Under the pieces are notes generated by a model. It was not told the DNA's origin. It did no database searches and saw nothing but the letters and a program-made list of their open reading frames with translations. A DNA stretch of 14,701 nucleotides from Planctomycetota bacterium (GTDB lineage: Bacteria; Planctomycetota; Planctomycetia; Pirellulales; Pirellulaceae). The translations under genes were made by a program, and so were the position numbers. The stretch is from positions 1 to 14,701 of the forward strand of contig JAHWKS010000030.1 in assembly GCA_019347795.1 (NCBI GenBank), written 5' to 3'. Positions within the stretch are counted from its first letter, which is position 1. Every line of letters starts with the position of its first letter. Below, in pieces: positions 7,564 to 13,840 of the stretch.

Positions 7564-8508
7564 ATGCAGCGCATCTTCGTAATCGGATCATTGCTTAAGG
7601 AGGCGGCTCGAGGCTGGAGCGAGCATCGGGCGCAGAGCCTGGGCGCCGCCTTGGCCTTCTACGCGACTTTGGCGATCGCGCCGCTGACAATCATTGCCTT
7701 TGCCGTAGCCGGCTATGTCTTCGGGGAAGAGGCGGCTCGCGGCGGCATCGTGGACCAGATTGAAAACTGGGTGGGACGGGACGGGGCGGTTGCCATCGAG
7801 ACCTCGGTCCACAAGGCCGACACGCCTCGTCAAAGCTGGATTGCAGCGACGCTCAGCATCGCTCTCTTGTTGTTCGCCGCCACGGGCGTCTTCGTCGAAC
7901 TCAAGGACTCGCTGGACAGAATCTGGGAAGTGAAGCCCAAGCCCGGTCTCGGGCTGTGGACGATGCTCAAGACCCGACTGTTGTCGTTCGTGGTCGTGCT
8001 GGGGACGGGCGCCTTGCTCCTGGCGTCGCTGCTCTTGACCGCCGCGCTGACGGCCTTCACCCACTGGCTCGACCAATGGCTGCCGGTAACGGTCTGGACG
8101 GCCTATCTCTTGGACGTGCTGGTCTCGTTCCTCGTCAGCACGATCTTGTTCGCACTGGTTTTCAAGCTGCTCCCTGACGTGAACGTGAAGTGGAGCGGCG
8201 TGTGGATCGGCGCCGTCGCGACGGCGGTCTTGTTCATGCTCGGCAAGTTCCTGTTCGGCGTCTACATCGGCAGCGCGGGCGTCCGTTCGATCTATGGCGC
8301 GGCGTCGTCGCTGGTGATCGTCCTGGTTTGGCCTTATTACTCGTCGCAGATCCTCTTCTTCGGCGCGGAACTGATCCGGGCCTATGCCCAGCGTTTCGAT
8401 CCGGACCCCATCGTCCCCACCGAGCAGGCCGTGCTCATGACCGAGGCGGAGATTGCCAGGCAGGGCCTGCCCAGCCCGCCGGACCTGGATCGGCCCGCCT
8501 CGAGCTAA
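7564..8508 (+). CDS. YihY/BrkB-family inner-membrane protein
   Basis: The 314-aa polytopic protein shows about six hydrophobic segments. It has the YihY/virulence factor BrkB signatures: an N-terminal LGAALAFYATLAIAPL segment, ELKDSLDRIWEV, and a C-terminal part reading IYGAASSLVIVLVWPYYSS followed by QILFFGAELIRAYAQRF. The biochemical role of the family is not settled; the old ribonuclease BN assignment was withdrawn. The C-terminal 45 residues are hydrophilic. The ATG lies 8 bases after the end of the broken phosphatase frame, so it belongs to the signalling operon. Read as the last gene, because a minus-strand gene converges on it. Confidence 0.88.
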   Translation: MQRIFVIGSLLKEAARGWSEHRAQSLGAALAFYATLAIAPLTIIAFAVAGYVFGEEAARGGIVDQIENWVGRDGAVAIETSVHKADTPRQSWIAATLSIALLLFAATGVFVELKDSLDRIWEVKPKPGLGLWTMLKTRLLSFVVVLGTGALLLASLLLTAALTAFTHWLDQWLPVTVWTAYLLDVLVSFLVSTILFALVFKLLPDVNVKWSGVWIGAVATAVLFMLGKFLFGVYIGSAGVRSIYGAASSLVIVLVWPYYSSQILFFGAELIRAYAQRFDPDPIVPTEQAVLMTEAEIARQGLPSPPDLDRPASS

Positions 8509-8515
8509 GGGAAAC

Positions 8516-8543
8516 AAAAAACGCCCTCAACAGAGTGAGGGCG
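8516..8543 (-). terminator. intrinsic terminator for the minus-strand secreted-protein gene
   Basis: CGCCCTCA (8522-8529) and TGAGGGCG (8536-8543) form a perfect 8-bp stem with a 6-base loop. On the minus strand the stem is followed by a run of six T (8516-8521). It lies 30 bases beyond the stop of the gene at 8573-8995. On the plus strand no U-tract follows, although the hairpin also lies just after the YihY stop. Confidence 0.75.
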
Positions 8544-8572
8544 CGCGAGCTGATTTCGAGCTGGCGGTCAGG

Positions 8573-8995
8573 TTACCAGCCAATCGAAAACGACGAGTAA
8601 CCGCGAAACGGCGACGAATAGGAACTGTACGGCCGACCCCACGCCGAATAGCCTCCGGAGTACGTCGGGCTACGGTAGTAACTGCCGTACGGAGCGCTGT
8701 AATAGCGCGTCGAGGGCGAGCCATAACCGATCGAGGGGCCATACGACTGGTGCGGCGATGCATAGGAGCCGTAAGGCGAACGGTAAGCATGGTACTGCGA
8801 GTACGGATTCGTCTGACGATGGTGCTGGCGGTGCTCCAGTTGATCGTGGTATTGGCGGTGCTCCAGTTGATCGTGGTACTGCTGATGACTGGAATGACCG
8901 CCGGACCGCGGTCCGTGATAATTTTGGCCGTGGGCTGCGGCGCCGCTCAAGGCGGTCAAGCCGGCGATGCCTAACGTGGCGATTAGAATTCTCAT
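8573..8995 (-). CDS. secreted Tyr/Ser/Gly/His-rich low-complexity protein, 140 aa
   Basis: An N-terminal signal peptide (MRILIATLGIAGLTALSGA, cleavage near AHG-QN) leads into a His/Gln/Tyr-rich section with two exact copies of YHDQLEHRQ (about residues 40-57). A long tail of Tyr/Ser/Gly/Pro repeats such as SPYGSYASP and APYGSYYRSP follows. There are no cysteines and no recognisable domain. AAGGA lies about 9 bases before the ATG, and a strong terminator follows the stop, so it is a single-gene unit. Similar short Tyr-rich exported proteins occur in Planctomycetota; a cell-surface, metal-binding or cross-linking role is only a guess. Confidence 0.75.
   Translation of the reverse strand: MRILIATLGIAGLTALSGAAAHGQNYHGPRSGGHSSHQQYHDQLEHRQYHDQLEHRQHHRQTNPYSQYHAYRSPYGSYASPHQSYGPSIGYGSPSTRYYSAPYGSYYRSPTYSGGYSAWGRPYSSYSSPFRGYSSFSIGW
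8826..8879. repeat. 27-bp direct tandem repeat, two copies, inside the secreted-protein gene
   Basis: Two adjacent 27-base units (8826-8852 and 8853-8879) differ only at the last base (T or C) and keep the reading frame, duplicating nine residues (YHDQLEHRQ and its rotations). This is a recent in-frame duplication that could vary in copy number between strains. Confidence 0.85.
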
Positions 8996-9250
8996 GACGC
9001 GGTCCTTTTATGGTGTGCGTTAGTTGTCGGTTGGAGTCGTGCGATTGTGTCGGGACAAAAGCCCTCCATCACCTTAACCGCAAACCATGTACCGCAGCCG
9101 ACACGAGGGCGCGGATTCAAAGATTGCCTGTCGAAACGATGCATGCCGAAGAATTGCTGCGTCGCTCGCTCTTCTGGGGTCTGATTCGGCTCGGACTGGT
9201 CCTGCCAAATTGGTCGAGTACCAGGACTTTGGGACGCGCGAGGCCTCGGC

Positions 9251-10207
9251 TCAAGACTTGCGGCGTTTCTTCGCCTGCGATTCTTTCGTCGGCAAACGCA
9301 CGTTCCAGGCGAGGCGCAGGGCGGCGAGGGCGCGGATCACCCAATAGCTCATGTCGATCTGCCACCACCGCAGGCCGTGCCGGGCCGAGGTGGGAAAGGC
9401 GTGGTGGGTGTTGTGCCATCCCTCTCCCATGGCGAGATAGCCAAACACCCAGTTGTTTCGGCTTTGGTCGTCGCTTTGGTAGGGCCGGCGTCCCCATAGA
9501 TGACAGGCCGAGTTGATGCTCCAGGTGACGTGGTGGACCAGGAAGATCCGCACCAGTCCGCCCCAGATGAGACCCGTCCAAACGCCCGTCCAGGTTCCCG
9601 TCAGTAGACCGCCGAGAACCGCCGGAATTACTAAGCCCAGAGCGACCCACACCGGAAACAAGGCGCTCGTCACGCGCAAGACGGCGCTCTTGCGGAGGTC
9701 CTGGACGTACCGAGACAGGTCCTCGGGGTCAGGTTGAAATATCCAGCCAATATGGGCGTGCCACGCACCGCGCAGCAGGCCCCGAATGCCTGGACCGCGC
9801 CGGTAGGGCGAGTGGGGGTCCTCCAACGTGTCGCTGTGCTGGTGATGCCGGCGGTGCGTCGCGACCCATTTCAGCAGCGGTCCCTGGACCGCCATCGACC
9901 CGAGGACCGCTAAGATGAACTTCACCACGATGTACGTCTCGAAAGACCGATGGGTGAACAGCCGGTGGAACCCGACCGTGATCCCCAAGGCGGACAGAGC
10001 GTACATGACCAGCAGCAGCCCCAAGTCGGTCCAATGGAAGCCCCGGCCCCAAAGGAAAAACGGGACGGCCGCCGCCCCAAGGAAGGGGACGATAATGGCG
10101 GTGAAATTCGCCAGGCGCACGCCCAGCGCCACGCGCCCCGTCTCGGGTTCGCGGGGCGGCAATTCGCCGAGCGGGTCGGCGATGGGCAACGGGACCAGTT
10201 CTGCCAT
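9251..10207 (-). CDS. acyl-CoA/acyl-lipid delta-9-type fatty acid desaturase
   Basis: The 318-aa membrane di-iron desaturase has the three histidine boxes of the family: HRLFTH (81-86), HRRHH (118-122) and HNTHH (265-269). Hydrophobic segments lie at about 30-55, 60-80, 92-108 and 195-235. Members introduce a cis double bond into saturated acyl chains using O2 and an electron donor, adjusting membrane fluidity. The C-terminus is lysine/arginine-rich (AKKRRKS). The ATG at 10205-10207 (MAELVPLP) is chosen because the in-frame extension to 10303 adds a non-family, cysteine-containing leader; neither start has a clear Shine-Dalgarno. The DUF2294 gene upstream on the same strand ends 110 bases away, so the two may be cotranscribed. 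Confidence 0.9.
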   Translation of the reverse strand: MAELVPLPIADPLGELPPREPETGRVALGVRLANFTAIIVPFLGAAAVPFFLWGRGFHWTDLGLLLVMYALSALGITVGFHRLFTHRSFETYIVVKFILAVLGSMAVQGPLLKWVATHRRHHQHSDTLEDPHSPYRRGPGIRGLLRGAWHAHIGWIFQPDPEDLSRYVQDLRKSAVLRVTSALFPVWVALGLVIPAVLGGLLTGTWTGVWTGLIWGGLVRIFLVHHVTWSINSACHLWGRRPYQSDDQSRNNWVFGYLAMGEGWHNTHHAFPTSARHGLRWWQIDMSYWVIRALAALRLAWNVRLPTKESQAKKRRKS

Positions 10208-10317
10208 CAAAAGAATCCGAGCTCGCGCTGCCGTGTAGTTGTCGCAGCCTCTCCCAGGGCCGCAATTCCTCGTACCGGTGGCCATCAGCACTTTTCGGGC
10301 CAACTAGTGCCGCGGGC

Positions 10318-10701
10318 CTATTTCTTCTTGGCGTTTGGCCGAAAGGACGGCGGATCGGCCAGAGTGAATAGCACCACCTCTTCGCCCGTGACGGTGCTGA
10401 TATCGTGGTGCAGGCTCAGCGGTTTGACGCCCGCGGCCTCTTGGACCATCTTCTCCAGGACCGGCCGGGCCGTTTCGACCAGTTGGGTCCGAACTTGCTT
10501 GAGCAGGTCCCGCCCCTTTTCGGGCGTAAGGGTCGTTACCAGGTGCTGCTCGGCCGCCGTGAGCACGCCTTGGAGTCGGACGACCAGCAGATCGCCGATC
10601 AGATAGGCGTGGATGTCTTTCGGCCCGCGGCCCATGTAATCCTGCTCGAAGCGCGTGACGCCGTCGCAGATGGCAGCTTCGATCTCGCCTTGTGTTTTCA
10701 T
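10318..10701 (-). CDS. DUF2294-family protein, 127 aa
   Basis: The product begins MKTQGEIEAAICDGVTRFEQ and carries the family pattern DYMGRGPKDIHAYLIGDLLV, VRLQGVLTAAEQHL, GRDLLKQVRTQLVETARP, AGVKPLSLHHDIST and VVLFTLADPP. DUF2294 proteins are small soluble alpha/beta proteins of unknown biochemical role. The internal ATG at 10699-10701 is preferred over the longer frame to 10770 because the extra 23 residues do not fit the family start. The C-terminus is basic (NAKKK). A second member of the same family lies at 11588-12013 in the divergent operon. It may lead a two-gene unit with the desaturase. Confidence 0.85.
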   Translation of the reverse strand: MKTQGEIEAAICDGVTRFEQDYMGRGPKDIHAYLIGDLLVVRLQGVLTAAEQHLVTTLTPEKGRDLLKQVRTQLVETARPVLEKMVQEAAGVKPLSLHHDISTVTGEEVVLFTLADPPSFRPNAKKK

Positions 10702-10795
10702 TTCAAAGACGCTCGCGCGTGGGACGGCCCGCCCGTCCGTCTCAGAGGTTATCAAGAAGTATCGTACCAAATGCGGAGTTGAAAGAATTGATCCC

Positions 10796-10823
10796 TTGTC
10801 TTTTCCCTCGCCGCCCCTATAAT
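10796..10823 (+). promoter_or_regulatory. candidate sigma-70-type promoter for leader RNAs B and C and the stress operon
   Basis: TTGTCT (10796-10801) and a perfect TATAAT (10818-10823) are separated by 16 bases. Transcription would start near 10830, about 45 bases before the conserved TCGG of RNA copy B. The same arrangement is seen before copy A at 2540-2567. The first coding start on this transcript is at 11170, leaving a leader of about 340 bases that carries two RNA elements. Confidence 0.55.
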
Positions 10824-10873
10824 ATCGGTGTTGCGGGAGTGGATGCGGTGAACTCCCCTCGACTCCCCCAACC

Positions 10874-10979
10874 CATCGGATGACTGTCTAAAGGGCAAGC
10901 CGGCCTCGCCGGAAGGCCCATTAACGAGTAAGCCGACGTGGTCGAACCCTTCGGGTGTTCGGCAACGTCGTTTTTTTTT
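10874..10979 (+). promoter_or_regulatory. structured leader RNA, copy B (tandem with copy C)
   Basis: It has the same layout as copy A. TCGG (10876-10879) is followed by TGACTGTCTAAAGGGCAA, the inner hairpin CCGGC-CTC-GCCGG (10900-10912) enclosed by GGGC/GCCC (10893-10896 and 10916-10919), and TTAACGAGTAAGCCGACG. The terminator hairpin pairs CGACGT (10934-10939) with ACGTCG (10965-10970). Its upper stem CGAAC/GTTCG is capped by CC-TTCG-GG, an ideal UUCG tetraloop, and nine T follow (10971-10979). TCGG can pair with CCGA (10933-10936) as an alternative to the terminator. The upper stem differs in sequence from copy A but keeps pairing. Confidence 0.7.
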
Positions 10980-10993
10980 GCTCCGGTGGAGAT

Positions 10994-11098
10994 TTTCGGA
11001 AACTAGCTAAAGGGCAACCCGGCCGCGCCGGGAGGCCCGTTAACGAGTAGCCGACGCAGCGGATCGCCTTACGGCGTTCTGTCGCGTCGGCTTTTTTT
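10994..11098 (+). promoter_or_regulatory. structured leader RNA, copy C (tandem with copy B), before the DUF3309 gene
   Basis: TCGG (10996-10999) is followed by CTAAAGGGCAA, GGGC/GCCC (11012-11015 and 11035-11038) around an extended inner stem CCCGGC/GCCGGG (11018-11032, loop CGC), then TTAACGAGTAGCCGACG. The terminator pairs AGCCGACGC (11049-11057) with GCGTCGGCT (11084-11092) and ends in seven T (to 11098). The T-to-C change in the 5' arm relative to copy A is matched by A-to-G in the 3' arm, a compensatory change. The upper stem has different bases but is again paired (CGCC-TTAC-GGCG). The start codon of the first operon gene lies about 70 bases further on. Confidence 0.7.
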
Positions 11099-11169
11099 AT
11101 TGGCGGCGGACATGCGATGAGCGCGCCCGCCGAAAACGAACCGAACGGCCCCTTTTAAGGAGAACGGCA

Positions 11170-11331
11170 ATGTCGACGCTCGGCATCATTCTGATTGTGA
11201 TCCTGGTTCTGCTGCTCTTGGGCGTGCTGCCCGCGTGGCCGCACAGCCGGAGTTGGGGAGCTTTCCCCAGCGGCGCCCTGGGATTGGTGTTGATCATCGT
11301 CGTCGTTCTTTTGGTCCTGGGTCGCATCTGA
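11170..11331 (+). CDS. DUF3309-family small membrane protein, 53 aa
   Basis: The product has two hydrophobic helices, MSTLGIILIVILVLLLLGVL and a C-terminal stretch GLVLIIVVVLLVLGRI, separated by PAWPHSRSWGAFPSGA. This is the typical size and central Trp/Pro/Ser pattern of DUF3309. AAGGAG lies 7 bases before the ATG, a strong site that fixes the start. The function of the family is unknown; members often sit among stress-response genes. It is the first gene behind the tandem leader RNAs B and C. Confidence 0.85.
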   Translation: MSTLGIILIVILVLLLLGVLPAWPHSRSWGAFPSGALGLVLIIVVVLLVLGRI

Positions 11332-11366
11332 TGGCGCCATGGGGATCGCCGTTGTGAAAGACAGCC

Positions 11367-11528
11367 ATGAACAATCTACTTCTCGTCTTGATCGCGATCC
11401 TGCTGCCGCCGCTGGCGGTCGGCCTCAAGGCCGGCCTCGGCGGACAACTGATCCTGAACATTATTTTGACGTTGATCGTCTACTTGCCCGGCCTGCTCCA
11501 TGCGTTGTGGGTCGTGCTGAAAGATTGA
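11367..11528 (+). CDS. YqaE/Pmp3-family membrane protein, 53 aa
   Basis: This small two-helix membrane protein has the family pattern: ILLPPLAVGLKAGLGGQ with the PP pair after the first helix, then LILNIILTLIVYLPGLLHAL and WVVLKD. Pmp3/YqaE proteins (UPF0057) are induced by salt and membrane stress, and loss of yeast Pmp3 alters membrane potential and cation tolerance. The ATG at 11367 lacks a strong Shine-Dalgarno (only GAAAG upstream). It starts 35 bases after the DUF3309 stop, so the pair is probably cotranscribed. Confidence 0.88.
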   Translation: MNNLLLVLIAILLPPLAVGLKAGLGGQLILNIILTLIVYLPGLLHALWVVLKD

Positions 11529-11587
11529 TCGAAATTCCCACCTCCGTGCAGGGCGAGTGTTCTGTGCGCCACGCCGAGGCTCAAGCC

Positions 11588-12013
11588 ATGAACCACATCC
11601 TTCCCACCGTCGCCCAACAGATCGCCCAAGCCGCGATCGCGTTTCAACAGCAGAGAACCGGCCATGCGCCCACGGGGGTGACCGTGGTGCTCAGCGCCGA
11701 CACGTTGGTTGTCACGCTGCACGACGCCCTGACGCCGGCCGAAAAGGTCCTGGCGGCGAACCCGGAAGGGGCGGCGCAGGTGCAGGAGTTTCACCGCCAG
11801 TTGTTCGCCAATTCCTGCGAACTGCTGCGACACGAGATCGGCAACATCACCGGGGTCAAAGTGCGCGAAGCAGCCGCGGAAGTCGAGACGAGATCCGGAA
11901 CGGTTTTCCACGCCTTCACGAGCGGCGCCATGGTGCAGGTCTTCCTGCTCGCCGGCGACGTGCCGGCGGACGCCTGGCGCGGGGATGGAATGAACAAGGC
12001 GCTTCAACCGTGA
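11588..12013 (+). CDS. DUF2294-family protein (second copy), 141 aa
   Basis: MNHILPTVAQQIAQAAIAFQ starts the product, followed by family features: TGHAPTGVTVVLSADTLVVT, LHDALTPAEKVLA, EFHRQLFANSCELLRHEIGN, TGVKVREAAAEVET and MVQVFLLAGDVP. It aligns by eye with the 10318-10701 protein in order and spacing (GVLTAAE/DALTPAE, AGVK/TGVK), but conserved RGP and HHDIST elements are altered, so it is a diverged paralogue. The ATG at 11588 is preferred; the frame is open further upstream but there overlaps the Pmp3 gene. The Shine-Dalgarno is weak. Role unknown. Confidence 0.75.
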   Translation: MNHILPTVAQQIAQAAIAFQQQRTGHAPTGVTVVLSADTLVVTLHDALTPAEKVLAANPEGAAQVQEFHRQLFANSCELLRHEIGNITGVKVREAAAEVETRSGTVFHAFTSGAMVQVFLLAGDVPADAWRGDGMNKALQP

Positions 12014-12084
12014 ACGTGCCTTGGCGCCGGGAGGCGCCACAACCCTGACCACGATTCAAAGACCACTATTCCAAGGAACCACAG

Positions 12085-12366
12085 ATGAGAACGCAAACTC
12101 CACTTACCGAAGCTGCCCGGCAGTACGAGGCGGCTTACGCAGCGCACTATTCAGAACGCGACTTATCCTTGGCGTTCCGGCTTTACAAGGAGCTCCTGGC
12201 GTCGCACCCGGGCGAGCCGGAAGCCGGTTTCTCCCGGATGCAGCTCCAAAACATCGTCAACACGATCGTTCCCAAGCAGGATCGCTTGGATGCTCAGTTG
12301 CAACTGGCGTCTGCCCGGCTTGGGCGCCCGGACGCGGCGCCGGCCCCGATCGCATTGGTTTCGTAA
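12085..12366 (+). CDS. hypothetical protein, 93 aa, helical
   Basis: AAGGA lies 7 bases upstream of the ATG and the gene sits in register within the stress operon. The product is soluble and helical: EAARQYEAAYAAHYSERDLS, LAFRLYKELLASHPGEPEA, then FSRMQLQNIVNTIVPKQDR. The YKELLASHPGEPEA segment resembles a single TPR-like helix pair, but one unit is not enough for a family call. It directly precedes the SPFH gene (62-base gap), suggesting a partner or accessory role. Confidence 0.65.
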   Translation: MRTQTPLTEAARQYEAAYAAHYSERDLSLAFRLYKELLASHPGEPEAGFSRMQLQNIVNTIVPKQDRLDAQLQLASARLGRPDAAPAPIALVS

Positions 12367-12428
12367 TTCCGGACTCCGCCGGCCACCGGCCCGCGGCGTT
12401 CCCTCCTTATTTTCCAGAGATATCGACC

Positions 12429-13445
12429 ATGTTCGAACAACTACTCGTCTTCGCCGCACTAGCGGCGGGGCTCCTGGCGCTCGTGACGCTGGCGCTCACG
12501 TTCTTCACGGTGGAGCAACGCACGGCGGCCATCGTGCAGCGGCTTGGCAAATTCGTCCGCGAGGCGGGGCCGGGCCTCAACGTGAAGGTCCCCTTCATCG
12601 ACCGCGTGGTGGGGCGCACGAACCTGCGGGTCCAGCAATTGGACGTCAAGATCGAGACCAAGACGGAGGACAACGTCTTCGTCCAGTTGGTCGTCGCCGT
12701 CCAGTTCTACGTCCTGCCGGAGAAGGTCTACGACGCGTTCTACAAGCTCGACGACGCACGCCGGCAGATCACGTCGTACGTCTTCGACGTGGTGCGAGCC
12801 CAAGTGCCCAAAATCAAGCTCGACGACGTGTTCGAGAAGAAGGACGACATCGCCGACATCGTCAAATCCGAACTTGCCCAGGTCATGGAAGGCTTCGGCT
12901 ACGGAATCCTCAAGGCGCTCGTGACCGACATCGATCCGGATCCCAAGGTCAAGCAGTCGATGAACGAGATCAACGCCGCGCAGCGGATGCGGGTCGCGGC
13001 GACCGAGAAGGGGGAAGCCGACCGGATCCTCAAGGTCAAGTCGGCCGAAGGGGACGCCCAGAGCAAAGCCTTGCAGGGCAAGGGCATCGCCGAGCAACGG
13101 AAGGCCATTGTCGAAGGCCTGCGGGACTCGGTGGACGAGTTCCGGCGGTCCGTGCCGGGCACGACGGCGAAGGACGTGATGAACCTCGTCCTGATGACGC
13201 AGTACTTCGACACGCTCAAGGAGATCGGCGCCTCGTCCCGCACGAATACGATTCTCATTCCGCACTCGCCGGGGAACCTGACCAACCTGACGGACCAAAT
13301 CCGGAACGCCATGGTGGAGGCCAACCAGGTGGGCGCGAGCTCCCAGGCGCCGGCGGAGAACGGCGAAGAGGCGTGGGAAGAACCGTGGAGAAAAGGCCGG
13401 GATGCCGTTCGCCCGGAGCCGCTGGCCGAAGTCGGCGGTGATTGA
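12429..13445 (+). CDS. SPFH/band 7 stomatin-family protein, closest in style to HIR proteins
   Basis: The 338-aa product has an N-terminal membrane segment (about 2-24). The SPFH domain starts at VEQRTAAIVQRLGKFVREAG and contains LRVQQLDVKIETKTEDNVFV, DARRQITSYVFDVVRAQVPK, DDVFEKKDDIADIVKSELAQ and MNEINAAQRMRVAATEKGEA. The later PGTTAKDVMNLVLMTQYFDT followed by LKEIGASS, with an IPHSPGN end, closely matches what I recall of plant hypersensitive-induced-reaction (HIR) proteins. SPFH proteins form large membrane-anchored oligomeric cages in functional membrane microdomains. ATG 12429 is chosen because it begins the membrane segment; the open frame extends upstream over the previous gene without family sequence. 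The last 30 residues are acidic and probably disordered. Confidence 0.9.
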   Translation: MFEQLLVFAALAAGLLALVTLALTFFTVEQRTAAIVQRLGKFVREAGPGLNVKVPFIDRVVGRTNLRVQQLDVKIETKTEDNVFVQLVVAVQFYVLPEKVYDAFYKLDDARRQITSYVFDVVRAQVPKIKLDDVFEKKDDIADIVKSELAQVMEGFGYGILKALVTDIDPDPKVKQSMNEINAAQRMRVAATEKGEADRILKVKSAEGDAQSKALQGKGIAEQRKAIVEGLRDSVDEFRRSVPGTTAKDVMNLVLMTQYFDTLKEIGASSRTNTILIPHSPGNLTNLTDQIRNAMVEANQVGASSQAPAENGEEAWEEPWRKGRDAVRPEPLAEVGGD

Positions 13446-13474
13446 TCGCCGGTGGTTGGGCGCCGCGTTCACGT

Positions 13475-13495
13475 CCCCTCGCGCCGGGCGAGGGG
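13475..13495. other. perfect 8-bp hairpin after the SPFH gene
   Basis: CCCCTCGC (13475-13482) and GCGAGGGG (13488-13495) flank the loop GCCGG. No U-tract follows on either strand, so it is not a standard intrinsic terminator; it may stabilise the 3' end of the SPFH message or be a repetitive palindrome. The 173-base gap (13446-13618) shows no other recognisable feature. Confidence 0.4.
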
Positions 13496-13618
13496 AGCCC
13501 GGCGTTGCTGGAATGCTCTCGAATATTCACGTGTCGGATTGTTGCGTTCAGTGTCGTTGATTGCGGGTCGCGTGGGCGTTTCGCTCATTCCGACCAACCT
13601 CTTTTCAGGAGCTTGACC

Positions 13619-13795
13619 ATGTTACAGCTAGCAGTTGCCTTGCTCGTCGTCGCTTTGATCGCCGCCCTCTTGGGCTTTGGAGGATTTGCCGGCTCCTTGG
13701 TGGGTTTGGCGAAGATTGCCTTCGTCGTGCTCCTCGTGCTGGCCGTGCTGTCCTTGGCGATGGGCGGTTTCAGACGCCGATCTTTCTGGGGTTAA
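13619..13795 (+). CDS. DUF1328/YtjA-family small membrane protein, 58 aa
   Basis: The product has two hydrophobic helices with the DUF1328 (UPF0391) pattern: ALLVVALIAALLGFGGFAGS, LVGLAKIAFVVLLVLAVLSL, and a basic C-terminus (FRRRSFWG). AGGAG lies 7 bases before the ATG, which fixes the start well inside a longer open frame. Function unknown; family members are often induced in stress or stationary phase. A U-rich hairpin follows the stop. Confidence 0.88.
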   Translation: MLQLAVALLVVALIAALLGFGGFAGSLVGLAKIAFVVLLVLAVLSLAMGGFRRRSFWG

Positions 13796-13840
13796 CCCGG
13801 TTGAACGCCGCTGGACGTGCGGCCACGTAGGGTTTTTTTT
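13794..13840 (+). terminator. candidate intrinsic terminator/attenuator after DUF1328
   Basis: ACGTG (13815-13819) and CACGT (13824-13828) form a 5-bp stem with loop CGGC, extendable by CT/AG with a GG bulge, and eight T follow (13833-13840). An outer pairing of AACCC (13794-13798) with GGGTT (13830-13834) is also possible. It would end the transcript before the cold-shock-like gene, or attenuate read-through into it. The short stem makes it weaker than the leader-RNA terminators. Confidence 0.5.

Noticed and set aside
7588..8517. Minus-strand open frame of 309 codons opposite the YihY gene
   Set aside because: Composition is R/E/D/Q-rich with no motif, while the opposite strand gives a clear YihY protein.
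9010..9516. Plus-strand frame of 168 codons starting in the gap before the desaturase 3' end
   Set aside because: Its second half is antisense to conserved desaturase sequence and its first half has no recognisable protein character. The gap 8996-9250 otherwise shows nothing beyond a possible ribosome site for the minus-strand secreted protein.
10788..10823. TTGATC (10788-10793) as the -35 for the TATAAT at 10818
   Set aside because: The spacer would be 24 bases; TTGTCT at 10796 gives 16 and matches the copy A promoter.
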